Program-made: the position numbers and the translations under genes
In this document: positions 8,109 through 16,125 of the stretch, piece after piece
How positions within the stretch are numbered: position 1 is the first letter of the stretch
Layout of the letters: every line of letters starts with the position of its first letter
The notes under the pieces: generated by a model
What the model was told of the DNA's origin: nothing
What the model saw: only the letters and a program-made list of their open reading frames with translations
The model's database searches: none
Assembly (NCBI GenBank): GCA_036378175.1
Contig: DASUWY010000010.1
Location: forward strand, 43,242 to 107,241
Length of the DNA stretch: 64,000 nt
Source: Thermoleophilaceae bacterium
GTDB lineage: Bacteria > Actinomycetota > Thermoleophilia > Solirubrobacterales > Thermoleophilaceae
Direction of reading: 5' to 3'

Positions 8109-9443
8109 TTGGCAGACCGCTATCAGCAGCTGATCGAGACTCCGCCAGGACGCTTCGTTTCGAAGCAGTTCGGGCTGCCGCAGCCGACCCGGCTCCGCCG
8201 CTACGAGCCCGGCCAGCCGCTGCTCGAGGGGCCGGCGTTGCTCGGTGGTTCGGGTGTTTTGCTCGGCCCAGTGCGCGAAACGCTTACGGCAGCCAAGGAG
8301 GAGGCGCACGACACGTTCAAGGAAGGGCTGAAGTACGCCGCGCTCGTGTTCGACGCATCTGGCATCTCCTCCACGGAGCAGCTCGCGCAGGTGTACGAGT
8401 TCTTCCACCCGACGATCCGCGAGATCAAGGCCAACGGACGCGTGCTCGTGCTCGGGCGGCCGCCCGCCTCGCTGCGCGACAACCCCCGCGCCTACACGGC
8501 CCAGCGCGCGCTCGAGGGCTTCACGCGCTCGGTGGGCAAGGAGCTGCGCCGCGGCGCGACCGTGCAGCTCGTGTACGTCGAGCCGGGCGCCGAGCAGAAC
8601 ATGGAGTCCACGCTGCGCTTCCTGCTGTCCTCGAAGTCGGCGTACGTGGACGCGCAGGTGGTGCGGATCGGGCCCGGCACGGTGGAGACGCCTGCCGACT
8701 GGGAGAAGCCGCTCGACGGGAAGGTCGCGCTCGTCACGGGCGCCTCGCGGGGCATCGGCGAGTCGATCGCCGACACGCTCGCGCGCGACGGCGCGCACGT
8801 GATCTGCCTCGACGTGCCCCAGCAGGGCGACGCCCTCGCCGAGGTGGCCAACCGCATCGGCGGTGAGACGCTGCAGCTCGACATCACTGGAGACGGCGCC
8901 CCGCAGGCGATCGTGGAGCACCTTCGCGAGCGCCACGGCGGCGTGGACGTGGTGGTGCACAACGCAGGCGTGACCCGCGACAAGACGCTCGGCCGCATGG
9001 ACGAGAAGCAGTGGGGGATCGTGCTCGCCATCAACATCACCGCGCAGGAGCACATCAACGACGCCCTGCTGGACGGTGACACGCTGCGGCCCAACGGGCG
9101 CATCGTGGCGGTGTCCTCGCAGAGCGGCATCGCCGGCAACGCGGGACAGACCAACTACGCCACGAGCAAGGCGGCCGTCATCGGCATGGTGGATTCGCTC
9201 GCGCCGGTGGTGGCGCCGCGGCCGGCCACGATCAACGCGGTGGCGCCCGGCTTCATCGAGACGCAGATGACGGCGGCGATGCCCACGTTCACGCGCGAGG
9301 CCGGGCGGCGGCTCAACAGCATGTCGCAGGGCGGGCTGCCGATCGACGTGGCCGAGACGATCGCCTGGCTCGCCTCGCCGGCCTCCGGCGGCGTGAACGG
9401 CAACGTCGTCCGCGTGTGCGGGCAGAGCCTGCTGGGGGCCTGA
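8109..9443 (+). CDS. fabG: FabG4-like 3-oxoacyl-(ACP/CoA) reductase, long form
   Basis: At 444 residues this is the high-molecular-weight FabG class. A degenerate N-terminal domain (about 1-200, opening with DRYQQLIETPPGRFVSKQFGLP) precedes an active SDR domain. The SDR part shows VTGASRGIGESIA for cofactor binding, NAGVTRDKTL, and the catalytic Ser with YATSK. It reduces 3-oxoacyl thioesters. The M. tuberculosis homologue FabG4 uses NADH; that preference is assumed here, not seen. The only in-frame start is TTG. The next gene follows four bases after the stop, so the pair is an operon. Confidence 0.9.
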   Translation: MADRYQQLIETPPGRFVSKQFGLPQPTRLRRYEPGQPLLEGPALLGGSGVLLGPVRETLTAAKEEAHDTFKEGLKYAALVFDASGISSTEQLAQVYEFFHPTIREIKANGRVLVLGRPPASLRDNPRAYTAQRALEGFTRSVGKELRRGATVQLVYVEPGAEQNMESTLRFLLSSKSAYVDAQVVRIGPGTVETPADWEKPLDGKVALVTGASRGIGESIADTLARDGAHVICLDVPQQGDALAEVANRIGGETLQLDITGDGAPQAIVEHLRERHGGVDVVVHNAGVTRDKTLGRMDEKQWGIVLAINITAQEHINDALLDGDTLRPNGRIVAVSSQSGIAGNAGQTNYATSKAAVIGMVDSLAPVVAPRPATINAVAPGFIETQMTAAMPTFTREAGRRLNSMSQGGLPIDVAETIAWLASPASGGVNGNVVRVCGQSLLGA

Positions 9444-9447
9444 CCGC

Positions 9448-10314
9448 ATGCTCAAGCTCTATGGAAAGGCGCTGGCGGGCGCGACGGTGCTGCCCGTGGC
9501 GCGCAAGCTGCCGGGCATGAGCACGCCGCGCGAGCTGCCCTCGCGGGAGCTGTCGCGCGAGAACGTGCAGGTGGACCTCGAGCACCTCGCGGCATACGAC
9601 CGCGTGTGCGGCTTCCGCCTGCGCGATCAGCTGCCGGCCACCTACCCGCACATGGTCGCGTTCCCGCTGGCGATGGAGCTGATGACGGACACGTCGTTCC
9701 CGTTCCCCGTGATGGGGCTCGTGCACATCGCCAACAGGATCGACCTGCTCGGGCCGATGACGGCGGAGGAGCCGTTCGACGTCCGGGTGTGGGCGGCGGA
9801 CCTGGGCGAGCACGAGCGGGGCACGCAGTTTCGGATCCATGCGGAGGCGCTCATTGCGGGGCAGCCCGCGTGGCGGAGCTCTTCCACGTACCTGCACCGC
9901 TCCGCGAAAAGCAGCAATAAGGAGAAGTCGAAATCTCAATCATCGGATGGCGCTGCCACACGCAGCGGAGGCCACGCCGTCTGGAACGTCCCAGGCGACA
10001 TCGGCCGCCGCTACGCCGCGGTGTCAGGAGACCGCAACCCCATTCACATGCACCCGGTCACCGCGAAGCTCTTCGGCATGAAGGCGCCGATCGCACACGG
10101 CATGTGGACCAAGGCGCGCTGCCTGGCCGCCATCGAGAGCGAGCTGCCGGACGCCTACAGCGTGGACGTGCGCTTCAAGCTGCCGATCTTCCTGCCGTCG
10201 AAGGTCGCGTTCGATGCCGCGCCCTCGAACGGCGGCTGGGAGTTCAGCGTGACCGGCGCGAAGGACGGCAAGCCCCACCTCACCGGCGAGGTCAGTGCAC
10301 CGTCACGGGGATGA
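9448..10314 (+). CDS. MaoC-family (3R)-hydroxyacyl thioester dehydratase, HtdX-like
   Basis: The 288-residue protein has the hydratase-2 signature YAAVSGDRNPIHMHP followed by IAHGMW, with catalytic Asp and His, in its C-terminal hot-dog domain (about 165-285). The N-terminal half is a second, degenerate hot-dog domain, as in HtdX (Rv0241c). Both pair with FabG4 in the same order. A Ser/Lys-rich linker (AKSSNKEKSKSQSSDG) joins the halves and is more AT-rich than its surroundings. The final 23 bases overlap the convergent secreted-protein gene. Confidence 0.88.
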   Translation: MLKLYGKALAGATVLPVARKLPGMSTPRELPSRELSRENVQVDLEHLAAYDRVCGFRLRDQLPATYPHMVAFPLAMELMTDTSFPFPVMGLVHIANRIDLLGPMTAEEPFDVRVWAADLGEHERGTQFRIHAEALIAGQPAWRSSSTYLHRSAKSSNKEKSKSQSSDGAATRSGGHAVWNVPGDIGRRYAAVSGDRNPIHMHPVTAKLFGMKAPIAHGMWTKARCLAAIESELPDAYSVDVRFKLPIFLPSKVAFDAAPSNGGWEFSVTGAKDGKPHLTGEVSAPSRG

Positions 10315-12229
10315 GCACGCTCGACTTCACCCCGTCGTTGTCCACCACGGTGAGCCTCACCTGGTAGGTGCCGGCCACGGTCCACTTCCAGTAGGGCGAG
10401 GTGATCGCGCCCCAGGTGGTCTTGTCCACGGCGCCGTCGTTGTTGAAGTCCCACTGGTACTTCGTGATCGTGCCGTCCGGATCGCTCGACCCGCTCGGCA
10501 GGAAGCAGGTGTTCGTGTTCACCGCTGGCGAGGCCGTGGTCACGGCGCCGGCGGCGACCGGCGGCGCGAGCACCTTCACCTGTGCGGTGGTCACGCTCGC
10601 CGCGCCCCAGTCGTCGGTCACTCGCAGTGCGATCGTGCGCGTGCCCCAGGAGCCGAACGTGGTGGACACCGTGTCGCCCGCGCGCTCGAAGCTGCCGTTG
10701 CCGTCCAGGTCCCACTGCCAGGCCACCACCTGCCCGTCGGGATCACTTGACGGCGTGCCATCCATCGTCACTGGCTGGCCCTGAATGACCTTCGACGGCA
10801 GGACGATCTTCGCCACCGGCGCGCGGTTCTCCACCTGGATGTCCACGGTGCTGTAGCTCTGGTGGCCGTGCGAATCGGTCACGCGGAGGTGGACCGTGTA
10901 GTTGCCCGGCTCCGTGTACGTGAAGCTCGAGTCGTTGCCGCCGGTGCCGTAGCTGCCGTCGTCGTTCATGTCCCACTCGTGCCTGACGATGTGCGTGGGG
11001 GAGATCGAGTCGTCGGCGTGGCACCAGAGCGTGGTGCCCGACTGGATGTCCGTCTGCGCGCAGGTGAGCCTGCTCGCCGGCGGCGCATAGTCGTGCACGT
11101 GGATCGTGGCGCGCGCGATCGCGGAGTTGCCGTCGTTGTCGGTCACCTTCAGCGTGGCCGTGTAGTCGCCCGGCTTGTCATAGGTGAAGGAGTGGCTCGT
11201 GCCGTCCTCACCGAAGCTGCCGTCGCCGTTCAGGTCCCACTCGTACTTCACGATGCGGCCGTCCGGGTCGTACGAGCCGTCCGCCGTGGCGGTCACGTTC
11301 TGGCCGATCGTGGCGTCCGTGGGGATGTGGATCACCGCCACCGGCGCGCGGTTCGCGTTCACGGTGATGGTCGTGGAGGCGGTGCTCGTGTTTCTGTGCG
11401 AGTCCGTCACCTTCAGCTTCACCGTGTAGCGCCCGGGCGTGTCGTAGCGGTGGCTCGCGCTCGACCCGACCGTGTCGAAGTGGCCGTTGCCGTCGAGGTC
11501 CCAGTTCGACTTCACCACGTTGCCCGAGCTGTCGAGGCTCGTGAAGTCGATCGTCTGGCCGGGTGCGATGGTGGTCTGCGGGTAGGCGGAGATGCGCGCC
11601 TTGAGGCTGATGTGCGGCAGCGTCTTGCCGGGCTGCTTCTGGGGAGTCGGGTTCGACGGGTTGCCGCCGGCGAGGCGCACGTAGCCCATGCCGTCGCGCC
11701 AGCGGTGCCAGACGCGGTGGACGCCGTTCGAGTAGTTGCCCTCGATGCTCGTGAGCGTGTGCGTCTTCGTGTACACGGCTTCCACCACGCCCACGTGCTC
11801 CGGGAAGGTGATCAGCTCGCCCGGACGCGGGCGCTGGGTCCACTTGCCGCTCGCCTTCGCCCAAGCGCGGATGGTGGGCACGTAGCCGAGGCCGCGGCCA
11901 CCCGGCCCGATCGGCACGCCGGCGCGCTTTGCGATGTAGGAGGCGAAGTACGCGCACCACGGGGCGCCGTAGTAGTGCGGCGTGGTGGCGAGGTCATAGC
12001 GGTGAATCGCCGGCGCCCTGTTCGAGCCATCGGGGATCTCGTGCACGCCCTCTGAGAGCTCCTTGCGCGCGAGGCTCACGATGCGCATCGCGGTCTTCGC
12101 GCCCGCGGCGTCAGCCTGGGGCGCCCGGTGCGCAGGGGCCGACGGCGCCACGGTGAGCGGCAGCGCGAGCAGCGCGCAGGCTGCCAGGACGCGTGAGAGC
12201 GTGCGTGTACGGAGGGGGTACGGCGGCAT
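10292..12229 (-). CDS. Secreted CHAP-domain protein with five PKD repeats
   Basis: The 645-residue protein starts with a Sec-type signal (hydrophobic stretch VLAACALLALPLTVA). Residues about 45-175 form a CHAP amidase/peptidase domain with Cys92 (APWCAYFASYIA) and His145 (EHVGVVE), which normally cuts peptidoglycan peptides. Five PKD beta-sandwich repeats follow (roughly 208-295, 298-380, 385-470, 472-555, 558-645), each with the W-D-x-(D/N)-x-D-G-x-(F/Y) signature and a closing G-x-Y-x-(V/A)-x-L-x-V-x-D. The repeats likely hold the enzyme at the cell surface. PKD3 and PKD5 carry extra Cys residues. Confidence 0.85.
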   Translation of the reverse strand: MPPYPLRTRTLSRVLAACALLALPLTVAPSAPAHRAPQADAAGAKTAMRIVSLARKELSEGVHEIPDGSNRAPAIHRYDLATTPHYYGAPWCAYFASYIAKRAGVPIGPGGRGLGYVPTIRAWAKASGKWTQRPRPGELITFPEHVGVVEAVYTKTHTLTSIEGNYSNGVHRVWHRWRDGMGYVRLAGGNPSNPTPQKQPGKTLPHISLKARISAYPQTTIAPGQTIDFTSLDSSGNVVKSNWDLDGNGHFDTVGSSASHRYDTPGRYTVKLKVTDSHRNTSTASTTITVNANRAPVAVIHIPTDATIGQNVTATADGSYDPDGRIVKYEWDLNGDGSFGEDGTSHSFTYDKPGDYTATLKVTDNDGNSAIARATIHVHDYAPPASRLTCAQTDIQSGTTLWCHADDSISPTHIVRHEWDMNDDGSYGTGGNDSSFTYTEPGNYTVHLRVTDSHGHQSYSTVDIQVENRAPVAKIVLPSKVIQGQPVTMDGTPSSDPDGQVVAWQWDLDGNGSFERAGDTVSTTFGSWGTRTIALRVTDDWGAASVTTAQVKVLAPPVAAGAVTTASPAVNTNTCFLPSGSSDPDGTITKYQWDFNNDGAVDKTTWGAITSPYWKWTVAGTYQVRLTVVDNDGVKSSVLIPVTVH

Positions 12230-12288
12230 TGATACTGCCCTGTGATCGGCGGTAAGCGCGGACCACAGATGGGTTATCCGTCCACCCG

Positions 12289-12317
12289 TTGACAGCCGGC
12301 GACGATATACCTAACAT
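12289..12317 (+). promoter_or_regulatory. Sigma-70-type promoter for the padR-like operon
   Basis: TTGACA is followed by a 17-base spacer and TAACAT, close to consensus in sequence and spacing. A start point about seven bases after the -10 would lie next to the ATG at 12327, so the mRNA is probably leaderless or nearly so; there is no Shine-Dalgarno sequence. Confidence 0.75.
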
Positions 12318-12326
12318 TGCTAGGTA
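12308..12326. promoter_or_regulatory. PadR-type operator overlapping the -10 and start codon
   Basis: TACCTA and TAGGTA form perfect 6-bp inverted arms around a 7-base spacer, ending at the base before the ATG. It overlaps the -10 element and predicted transcription start. PadR proteins commonly repress their own promoters through such palindromes, so autoregulation is the natural reading. Confidence 0.65.
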
Positions 12327-12647
12327 ATGAGGCCCGAGGCGCTCAAGGGACATCTGGACTCGCTCCTCCTCGCCGTGGTGGCGAAGGAGCCCGCCCACGG
12401 CTACGCGATCCTCGAGCGGCTGCGCCAGCGCAGCGGCGGCGCTTTCGACCTCCCAGAGGGGACGATCTATCCCGCGCTGCATCGCCTCGAGAAGGCGGGA
12501 CTGCTCACGAGCAGCTGGGCCCCAGGGGCCACGCGGCGGCGGCGGGTGTACGAGGTCACCGCGAAGGGCAGGCGAGCGCTCGGAAGCGCGCGCGGCGAGT
12601 GGCGGACGTTTTCGGACGCTGTGAACGCGGTGCTGGCGGGCGCATGA
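12327..12647 (+). CDS. PadR-family transcriptional repressor
   Basis: The 106-residue protein is a minimal PadR winged helix: LDSLLLAVVAKEPAHGYAIL for helices 1-2, then GTIYPALHRLEKAGLL as the recognition helix, and the R-R-R-R-V-Y-E-V-T wing. PadR proteins dimerise through a C-terminal helix and respond to small ligands or antimicrobials. It is co-translated with the next membrane gene (ATGA overlap), a common pairing in which the partner's N-terminus resembles the permease-prefix domain. Promoter and operator are described separately. Confidence 0.9.
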   Translation: MRPEALKGHLDSLLLAVVAKEPAHGYAILERLRQRSGGAFDLPEGTIYPALHRLEKAGLLTSSWAPGATRRRRVYEVTAKGRRALGSARGEWRTFSDAVNAVLAGA

Positions 12648-13561
12648 TCTCCACCTACCTCCGTGCGCTGTCGGCTGAGCTCGAGGTGCCCGCGCGTGCG
12701 CGCGCGCGGATCCTCACTGAGGTGCGCGACCATCTGGAGGAAGCTGTGGCCGCCGGCAGAAGCGAGGCCGAGGCGGTGGCGGCGTTCGGGGATGCCCGCG
12801 AGATGGCGCTGCGCTTCCACGAGGAGCTCGCGAGCTCGAGCGCGCGGCGAGCATCGGCGCACACCGCTCTCCTCACGCTCGCCTTCGGCATCGCCATGAC
12901 CCTCGCCGCCTTCGGCCGGCCAAACGCTTTGCCGGTGGGGATCGTGGTCTTCGTCGGCGCCCAGCTCGCCGGCGTGGCGGGGGCGATCGCCATCGTTCGG
13001 TGGCTCCGCTATCGCTCGGCCGTCCTCGTCCCGGCGGAACGGCTGGCGGACATCCATCGCGCCAACGCGCTCACCGTGGCGGTGATCGCGCTGGTGGCTC
13101 TAGCCGAGATGGTCAACGGAATCGGCGCGAGCAGGCCGCTGCTCGCGGTCGGCGGCGCCCTGCTGCTCGCGGCGGCGTTGCCGGTCGGTGTGCGTGTCCG
13201 AACCGCCATCGCGCGCGCGGAGGTGGTTCCGGCCGCGGCGCCGGACGAGGACGTGCTCGACGACCTGGTGGCCGTGGGCAGCCGCTACGTCCCGCGTCTT
13301 GTGAGCGCGGCTCGGGACCTGCCGGCCCTGCCCGGCTGGCTGGACCTGCGCCGCAACCCGTGGCGCTTCTGCATCGTGTTCGCGGCTGTGTGCGGTGTTG
13401 GGCTCGCGGGCTGGCATGCCGTGGCGGAGGGAGTGGGCTCCGTCGCGGTGGCGAACGTCTCGCGGGAACTTCTGGCGGGCATGGTGATCGCCTCGATCGA
13501 GGCTCTCGCCGTGCTCGCCTGCTTTGCCGCTTTCGGTCGTTTCCTCGGCATCCGCCGCTGA
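12644..13561 (+). CDS. Membrane protein with permease-prefix domain, PadR partner
   Basis: The 305-residue protein begins with a soluble helical domain (about 1-65; TYLRALSAELEVPARARARILTEV cut by E-A-V-A-A-G) like the 'permease prefix' module found beside PadR genes. About six hydrophobic segments follow in pairs near residues 72-90, 95-115, 140-160, 165-185, 240-262 and 275-298. Between the fourth and fifth is a soluble loop of roughly 55 residues. Function is unknown; PadR partners of this kind are often envelope-stress or drug-response membrane proteins. It is translated from an ATG that overlaps the padR stop. Confidence 0.75.
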   Translation: MISTYLRALSAELEVPARARARILTEVRDHLEEAVAAGRSEAEAVAAFGDAREMALRFHEELASSSARRASAHTALLTLAFGIAMTLAAFGRPNALPVGIVVFVGAQLAGVAGAIAIVRWLRYRSAVLVPAERLADIHRANALTVAVIALVALAEMVNGIGASRPLLAVGGALLLAAALPVGVRVRTAIARAEVVPAAAPDEDVLDDLVAVGSRYVPRLVSAARDLPALPGWLDLRRNPWRFCIVFAAVCGVGLAGWHAVAEGVGSVAVANVSRELLAGMVIASIEALAVLACFAAFGRFLGIRR

Positions 13562-13594
13562 TTCGCACCCGCCCAGCGGGGGTATGTCCTGCTG

Positions 13595-14842
13595 GTGGCG
13601 GCCACGGCGACAAAGCAGGAGCGCGCGCTCAAGCCGGACGAGAAGCGCCTGCTCGCGCTCCTCGGCTTGCCCACGCTCACGCTGGCGCTCGCGATCACCG
13701 TGGTCACGACGTACGTGCCGAAGCTCGCGTCGGGCTACACAGGGAGCACGACCGTGATCGGCTTGATCGTCGGCGCGGAGGGGTTCCTCGCGCTGTGGGT
13801 TCCTCTGATCGCGGGCCCATGGTCCGACCGGCTCGACACGCGAGTGGGCCGCCGCATGCCGTTCATGATCGTCGCCACGCCGCCGATGGTCGTCGCGCTC
13901 GCCGCCGTCGGCTTCATGAACTCGCTCGCGGCGATCGCGATCGCGGTGTTCGTCTTCTTCTTCGCTTACTTCGTGGCCTACGAGCCCTACCGCGCGCTCT
14001 ATCCCGACCTGGTGGACGACGAGATCGCCGGCCGCGGCCAGAGCACCCAGGCCGTGTGGCGTGGAGCCGGTACCGGAATCGCGCTCGTGGGCGGAGGTGT
14101 CCTGTTCGGGCTGACGAAAGCCGCGCCGTTCGTGGCCGCGGCCGCGCTGGTGGCACTCGGCATGACGGTGTTCCTCGTGGAGCGGATCCGGCGGCGCCCG
14201 AAGACGAACCGAGCCGCGCAGCAGAAACCCGCGCGCGAGATGGCCGCCGACCTGTGGAGGCTGCTGCGCACGGACGGCAGGCTGCGCGCCTACCTGGTGG
14301 CCAACGCGCTGTGGGAGCTGTCGCTGGGCGCGCTCAAGACGTTCGTGGTGCTCTACATCACCGACGGTCTCGGGTACAGCGTGTTCGCCGCGGCTGCGAT
14401 CGTGGGAGCCGTGGCGCTCGTGGTGCTCGTGGCCGCGCCCGTGAGCGGTCGCATGGCCGATCGCATGGGCAGCGCGACGGTGATGCGCTACGCGCTCCCC
14501 GTGTACGGCGCGGGGCTGCTCGTGCCGCTGTTCATCCACACGCCGTGGGCTCTCGCGCCGATCCTCCCGGTGATCGCGTTCGGCGGCAGCGTGATCATGA
14601 CGCTCCCGTACGCGATGCTCATCCCGCTGATGCCGAAGGGCGAGCACGGCGCGCTCACCGGCTTCTACAGCCTGAGCCGCGGCATCGGCGTGATGCTCGG
14701 GCCGCTGCTCGCGGGCGTTGCCGTGTCCGTCCTCAAGGGACCGCTCTCGCACACGCACGGCTATGCCGCGATGTGGCTCGTGTGCTCCGCCGCGATCCTC
14801 GCGAGCATCCCGCTCGTGAAGCACGTCGACGAAGACGCTTAG
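13595..14842 (+). CDS. Major facilitator superfamily transporter
   Basis: The 415-residue, about 12-helix protein resembles the sugar/cation symporter-like MFS branch (GPH/SLC45 type). Features are GPWSDRLDTRVGRRMPF in the 2-3 loop, AYEPYRALYPDLV in helix 4-5, and GRMADRMGS in the symmetric 8-9 loop. Substrate is unknown. GTG is used as start; no ATG is available before the first helix. It lies 33 bases after the PadR-partner gene and could be in the same transcript. Confidence 0.8.
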   Translation: MAATATKQERALKPDEKRLLALLGLPTLTLALAITVVTTYVPKLASGYTGSTTVIGLIVGAEGFLALWVPLIAGPWSDRLDTRVGRRMPFMIVATPPMVVALAAVGFMNSLAAIAIAVFVFFFAYFVAYEPYRALYPDLVDDEIAGRGQSTQAVWRGAGTGIALVGGGVLFGLTKAAPFVAAAALVALGMTVFLVERIRRRPKTNRAAQQKPAREMAADLWRLLRTDGRLRAYLVANALWELSLGALKTFVVLYITDGLGYSVFAAAAIVGAVALVVLVAAPVSGRMADRMGSATVMRYALPVYGAGLLVPLFIHTPWALAPILPVIAFGGSVIMTLPYAMLIPLMPKGEHGALTGFYSLSRGIGVMLGPLLAGVAVSVLKGPLSHTHGYAAMWLVCSAAILASIPLVKHVDEDA

Positions 14843-14953
14843 GAGGCCGCGCCGCGAGGGACTCAGCCCGGACGCGCCGGTCGGCCAGTTCCAGCACGTC
14901 GGGTGGTGCGCGCACCACGATCGGCTGCACGCCCACCGGCACGCCGGCCTAGT

Positions 14954-14971
14954 GCTCGCCACCTGGCGAGC
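14954..14971. terminator. Short perfect hairpin after the MFS gene
   Basis: Seven-bp arms GCTCGCC/GGCGAGC flank the loop ACCT in the 190-base gap between the transporter and the next gene. No T-tract follows, so it may be a weak or Rho-assisted terminator or an operator. The rest of the gap shows nothing I can name. Confidence 0.35.
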
Positions 14972-15033
14972 GTGAGCAATCGCACGTTAGGCTGGCTGTC
15001 CAGCCGGGCAAGTCCAAAGTGGGCGGGCACCTC

Positions 15034-15393
15034 ATGCTGGACAAGAGCAAGCAACGCATCTCACGGCGTCAGGCGAAGGCTGCTGGCGTCCTCGGTTTCG
15101 CGGCGGCGGTGGCACTGCCGGTGGTGCTCTGGCACCACGCGATGGCCGTGATGGCCGCCGGCTTCCGGCCGACGCTCGCGTACTTCGTCACCGGCCTCGC
15201 CCCGTTCGGCCTGATCGCGCTCGGCCTGCTGTTCTTCGTGCCGGTGGTGTACTCGATCGGACTGAGCAGCTACGCGCCCGCGTATCCGCGGCGGCGGAAC
15301 GCCTACGCGGGCTGGGGGATCACGCTGTACCTCCTGGGCGTGGCCCTCGCGGCGCAGGTGGCGGCGATCGCGCACGGCCTCTCGCCGCACTGA
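15034..15393 (+). CDS. Small membrane protein of unknown function
   Basis: A 119-residue protein starts with a basic segment (DKSKQRISRRQAK) and has three hydrophobic stretches near residues 18-35, 42-68 and 90-112. Arg/Pro-rich YPRRRNAY separates the last two. I do not recognise a family. The ATG was chosen; an in-frame GTG 15 bases upstream is an alternative. A tRNA gene follows 31 bases after the stop. Confidence 0.6.
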   Translation: MLDKSKQRISRRQAKAAGVLGFAAAVALPVVLWHHAMAVMAAGFRPTLAYFVTGLAPFGLIALGLLFFVPVVYSIGLSSYAPAYPRRRNAYAGWGITLYLLGVALAAQVAAIAHGLSPH

Positions 15394-15404
15394 CCGAGCG
15401 CGTC

Positions 15405-15410
15405 TAAAAT
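15405..15410 (+). promoter_or_regulatory. Putative -10 element of the tRNA-Gly gene
   Basis: TAAAAT stands 14 bases before the tRNA 5' end in otherwise GC-rich sequence, the right distance for a -10 box. No convincing -35 is visible. Confidence 0.4.
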
Positions 15411-15424
15411 GGCGACGCACGCTT

Positions 15425-15495
15425 GCGGGCGAAGTGTTGTGGTTGCACAGAAGCCTTCCAAGCTTCTAGGGCGGGTTCGATTCCCGTCGCCCGCT
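15425..15495 (+). tRNA. tRNA-Gly (anticodon UCC)
   Basis: All four stems can be drawn: acceptor GCGGGCG with CGCCCGC, D stem GTGT/GCAC around a loop with GG, anticodon stem GAAGC/GCTTC around CTTCCAA, and T stem GCGGG/CCCGT around TTCGATT. The anticodon is TCC, reading glycine codons. The discriminator base is T and no CCA end is encoded. Its 71 bases are slightly short because of a four-base variable loop. Confidence 0.93.
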
Positions 15496-15523
15496 CTGAA
15501 CCGCGCCCCCCGGCCGCGATCTT

Positions 15524-15676
15524 CTACGACCTGCTGACGTCCGCGCCCAAGCTCGCACGCAGACGGTCGAGCAGCACCCGCATGTGCCGGCGCCGGGGCT
15601 CCGGATCGCTCCGCTGGGGGCTGAATTGGTCGCTCACGGCGCGGCTGGCCAGGCTGATTCCGAAGAAGTCGAGCAT
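15524..15676 (-). CDS. Small protein of unknown function
   Basis: A 50-residue reading frame beginning MLDFFGISLASRAVSDQ has a strong ribosome-binding site (AAGGAG six bases before the ATG), the best evidence that it is real. It is basic towards the C-terminus (RRRHMRVLLDRLR). An upstream start is possible but lacks that site. It sits between two tRNA genes on the opposite strand. No family is recognised. The upstream interval to tRNA-Pro (about 220 bases) shows only a possible -10 box. Confidence 0.5.
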   Translation of the reverse strand: MLDFFGISLASRAVSDQFSPQRSDPEPRRRHMRVLLDRLRASLGADVSRS

Positions 15677-15876
15677 GTTCGTCTCCTTGGTAGTGGGTGG
15701 ACGGAGAGCGCCCTGGCGAGACGCCCAGTCCACGTACCTATCGATGAGGACCGCCCGCGAGAGCCGCGGACGGGCCCGGTGGATAACCGGGCACCTTTTG
15801 GGATAGCAGCCGCCTGGCCTTGCGTCCAGTCCCCCCGGACGACGGCCTGCGGATAGCCGTGGGAGCGCATGCGGCC

Positions 15877-15882
15877 TAGAAT
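15877..15882 (+). promoter_or_regulatory. Putative -10 element of the tRNA-Pro gene
   Basis: TAGAAT lies 18 bases before the tRNA 5' end. A matching -35 cannot be identified with confidence. Confidence 0.35.
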
Positions 15883-15900
15883 GAGCGCGTCAAGCCTGTT

Positions 15901-15974
15901 CGGGGCGTGGCGCAGTCTGGTAGCGCACTCGGCTGGGGGCCGAGCGGTCGCTGGTTCGAATCCAGTCGCCCCGA
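15901..15974 (+). tRNA. tRNA-Pro (anticodon GGG)
   Basis: Acceptor stem CGGGGCG/CGCCCCG, D arm GCGC...GCGC with TCTGGTA loop, anticodon stem CTCGG/CCGAG around CTGGGGG, and T arm CTGG-TTCGAAT-CCAG are all clear. The anticodon GGG reads proline CCC/CCU codons. The discriminator is A; no CCA is encoded. Confidence 0.95.
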
Positions 15975-16078
15975 TTCGCGGCATCTAAGCGCCGCTGGCT
16001 GTGTCGCGGCGTCGCCGGATGTGCGGAGCACTATCCGGCGGGCGGCTTCTTGCCAGCGACGCTTAGCTGCATGCAAAT

Positions 16079-16099
16079 CGGGGCGACTTCGTCGCCCCG
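16079..16099 (+). terminator. Strong hairpin between tRNA-Pro and the stress-protein gene
   Basis: Perfect 9-bp arms CGGGGCGAC/GTCGCCCCG close a three-base TTC loop. The descending arm repeats the last nine bases of the tRNA-Pro acceptor region (GTCGCCCCG). It may terminate the tRNA transcript or shape the 5' leader of the stress-protein mRNA; no T-run follows. The rest of the 150-base gap is unremarkable. Confidence 0.4.
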
Positions 16100-16125
16100 T
16101 CAACCACCGACGAGGAGGCGTCGTC

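Noticed and set aside
14836..14942. Minus-strand frame starting MPVGVQPIVVRAPPDVLEL between the MFS and small membrane genes
   Set aside because: The first 35 codons look plausible, but the frame then runs antisense into the transporter gene, and there is no ribosome-binding site or recognisable family.
13000..14952. 650- and 620-codon frames overlapping the permease-prefix and MFS transporter genes
   Set aside because: They are composition-driven shadows; the transporter frame has hydrophobic helices and MFS loop motifs.
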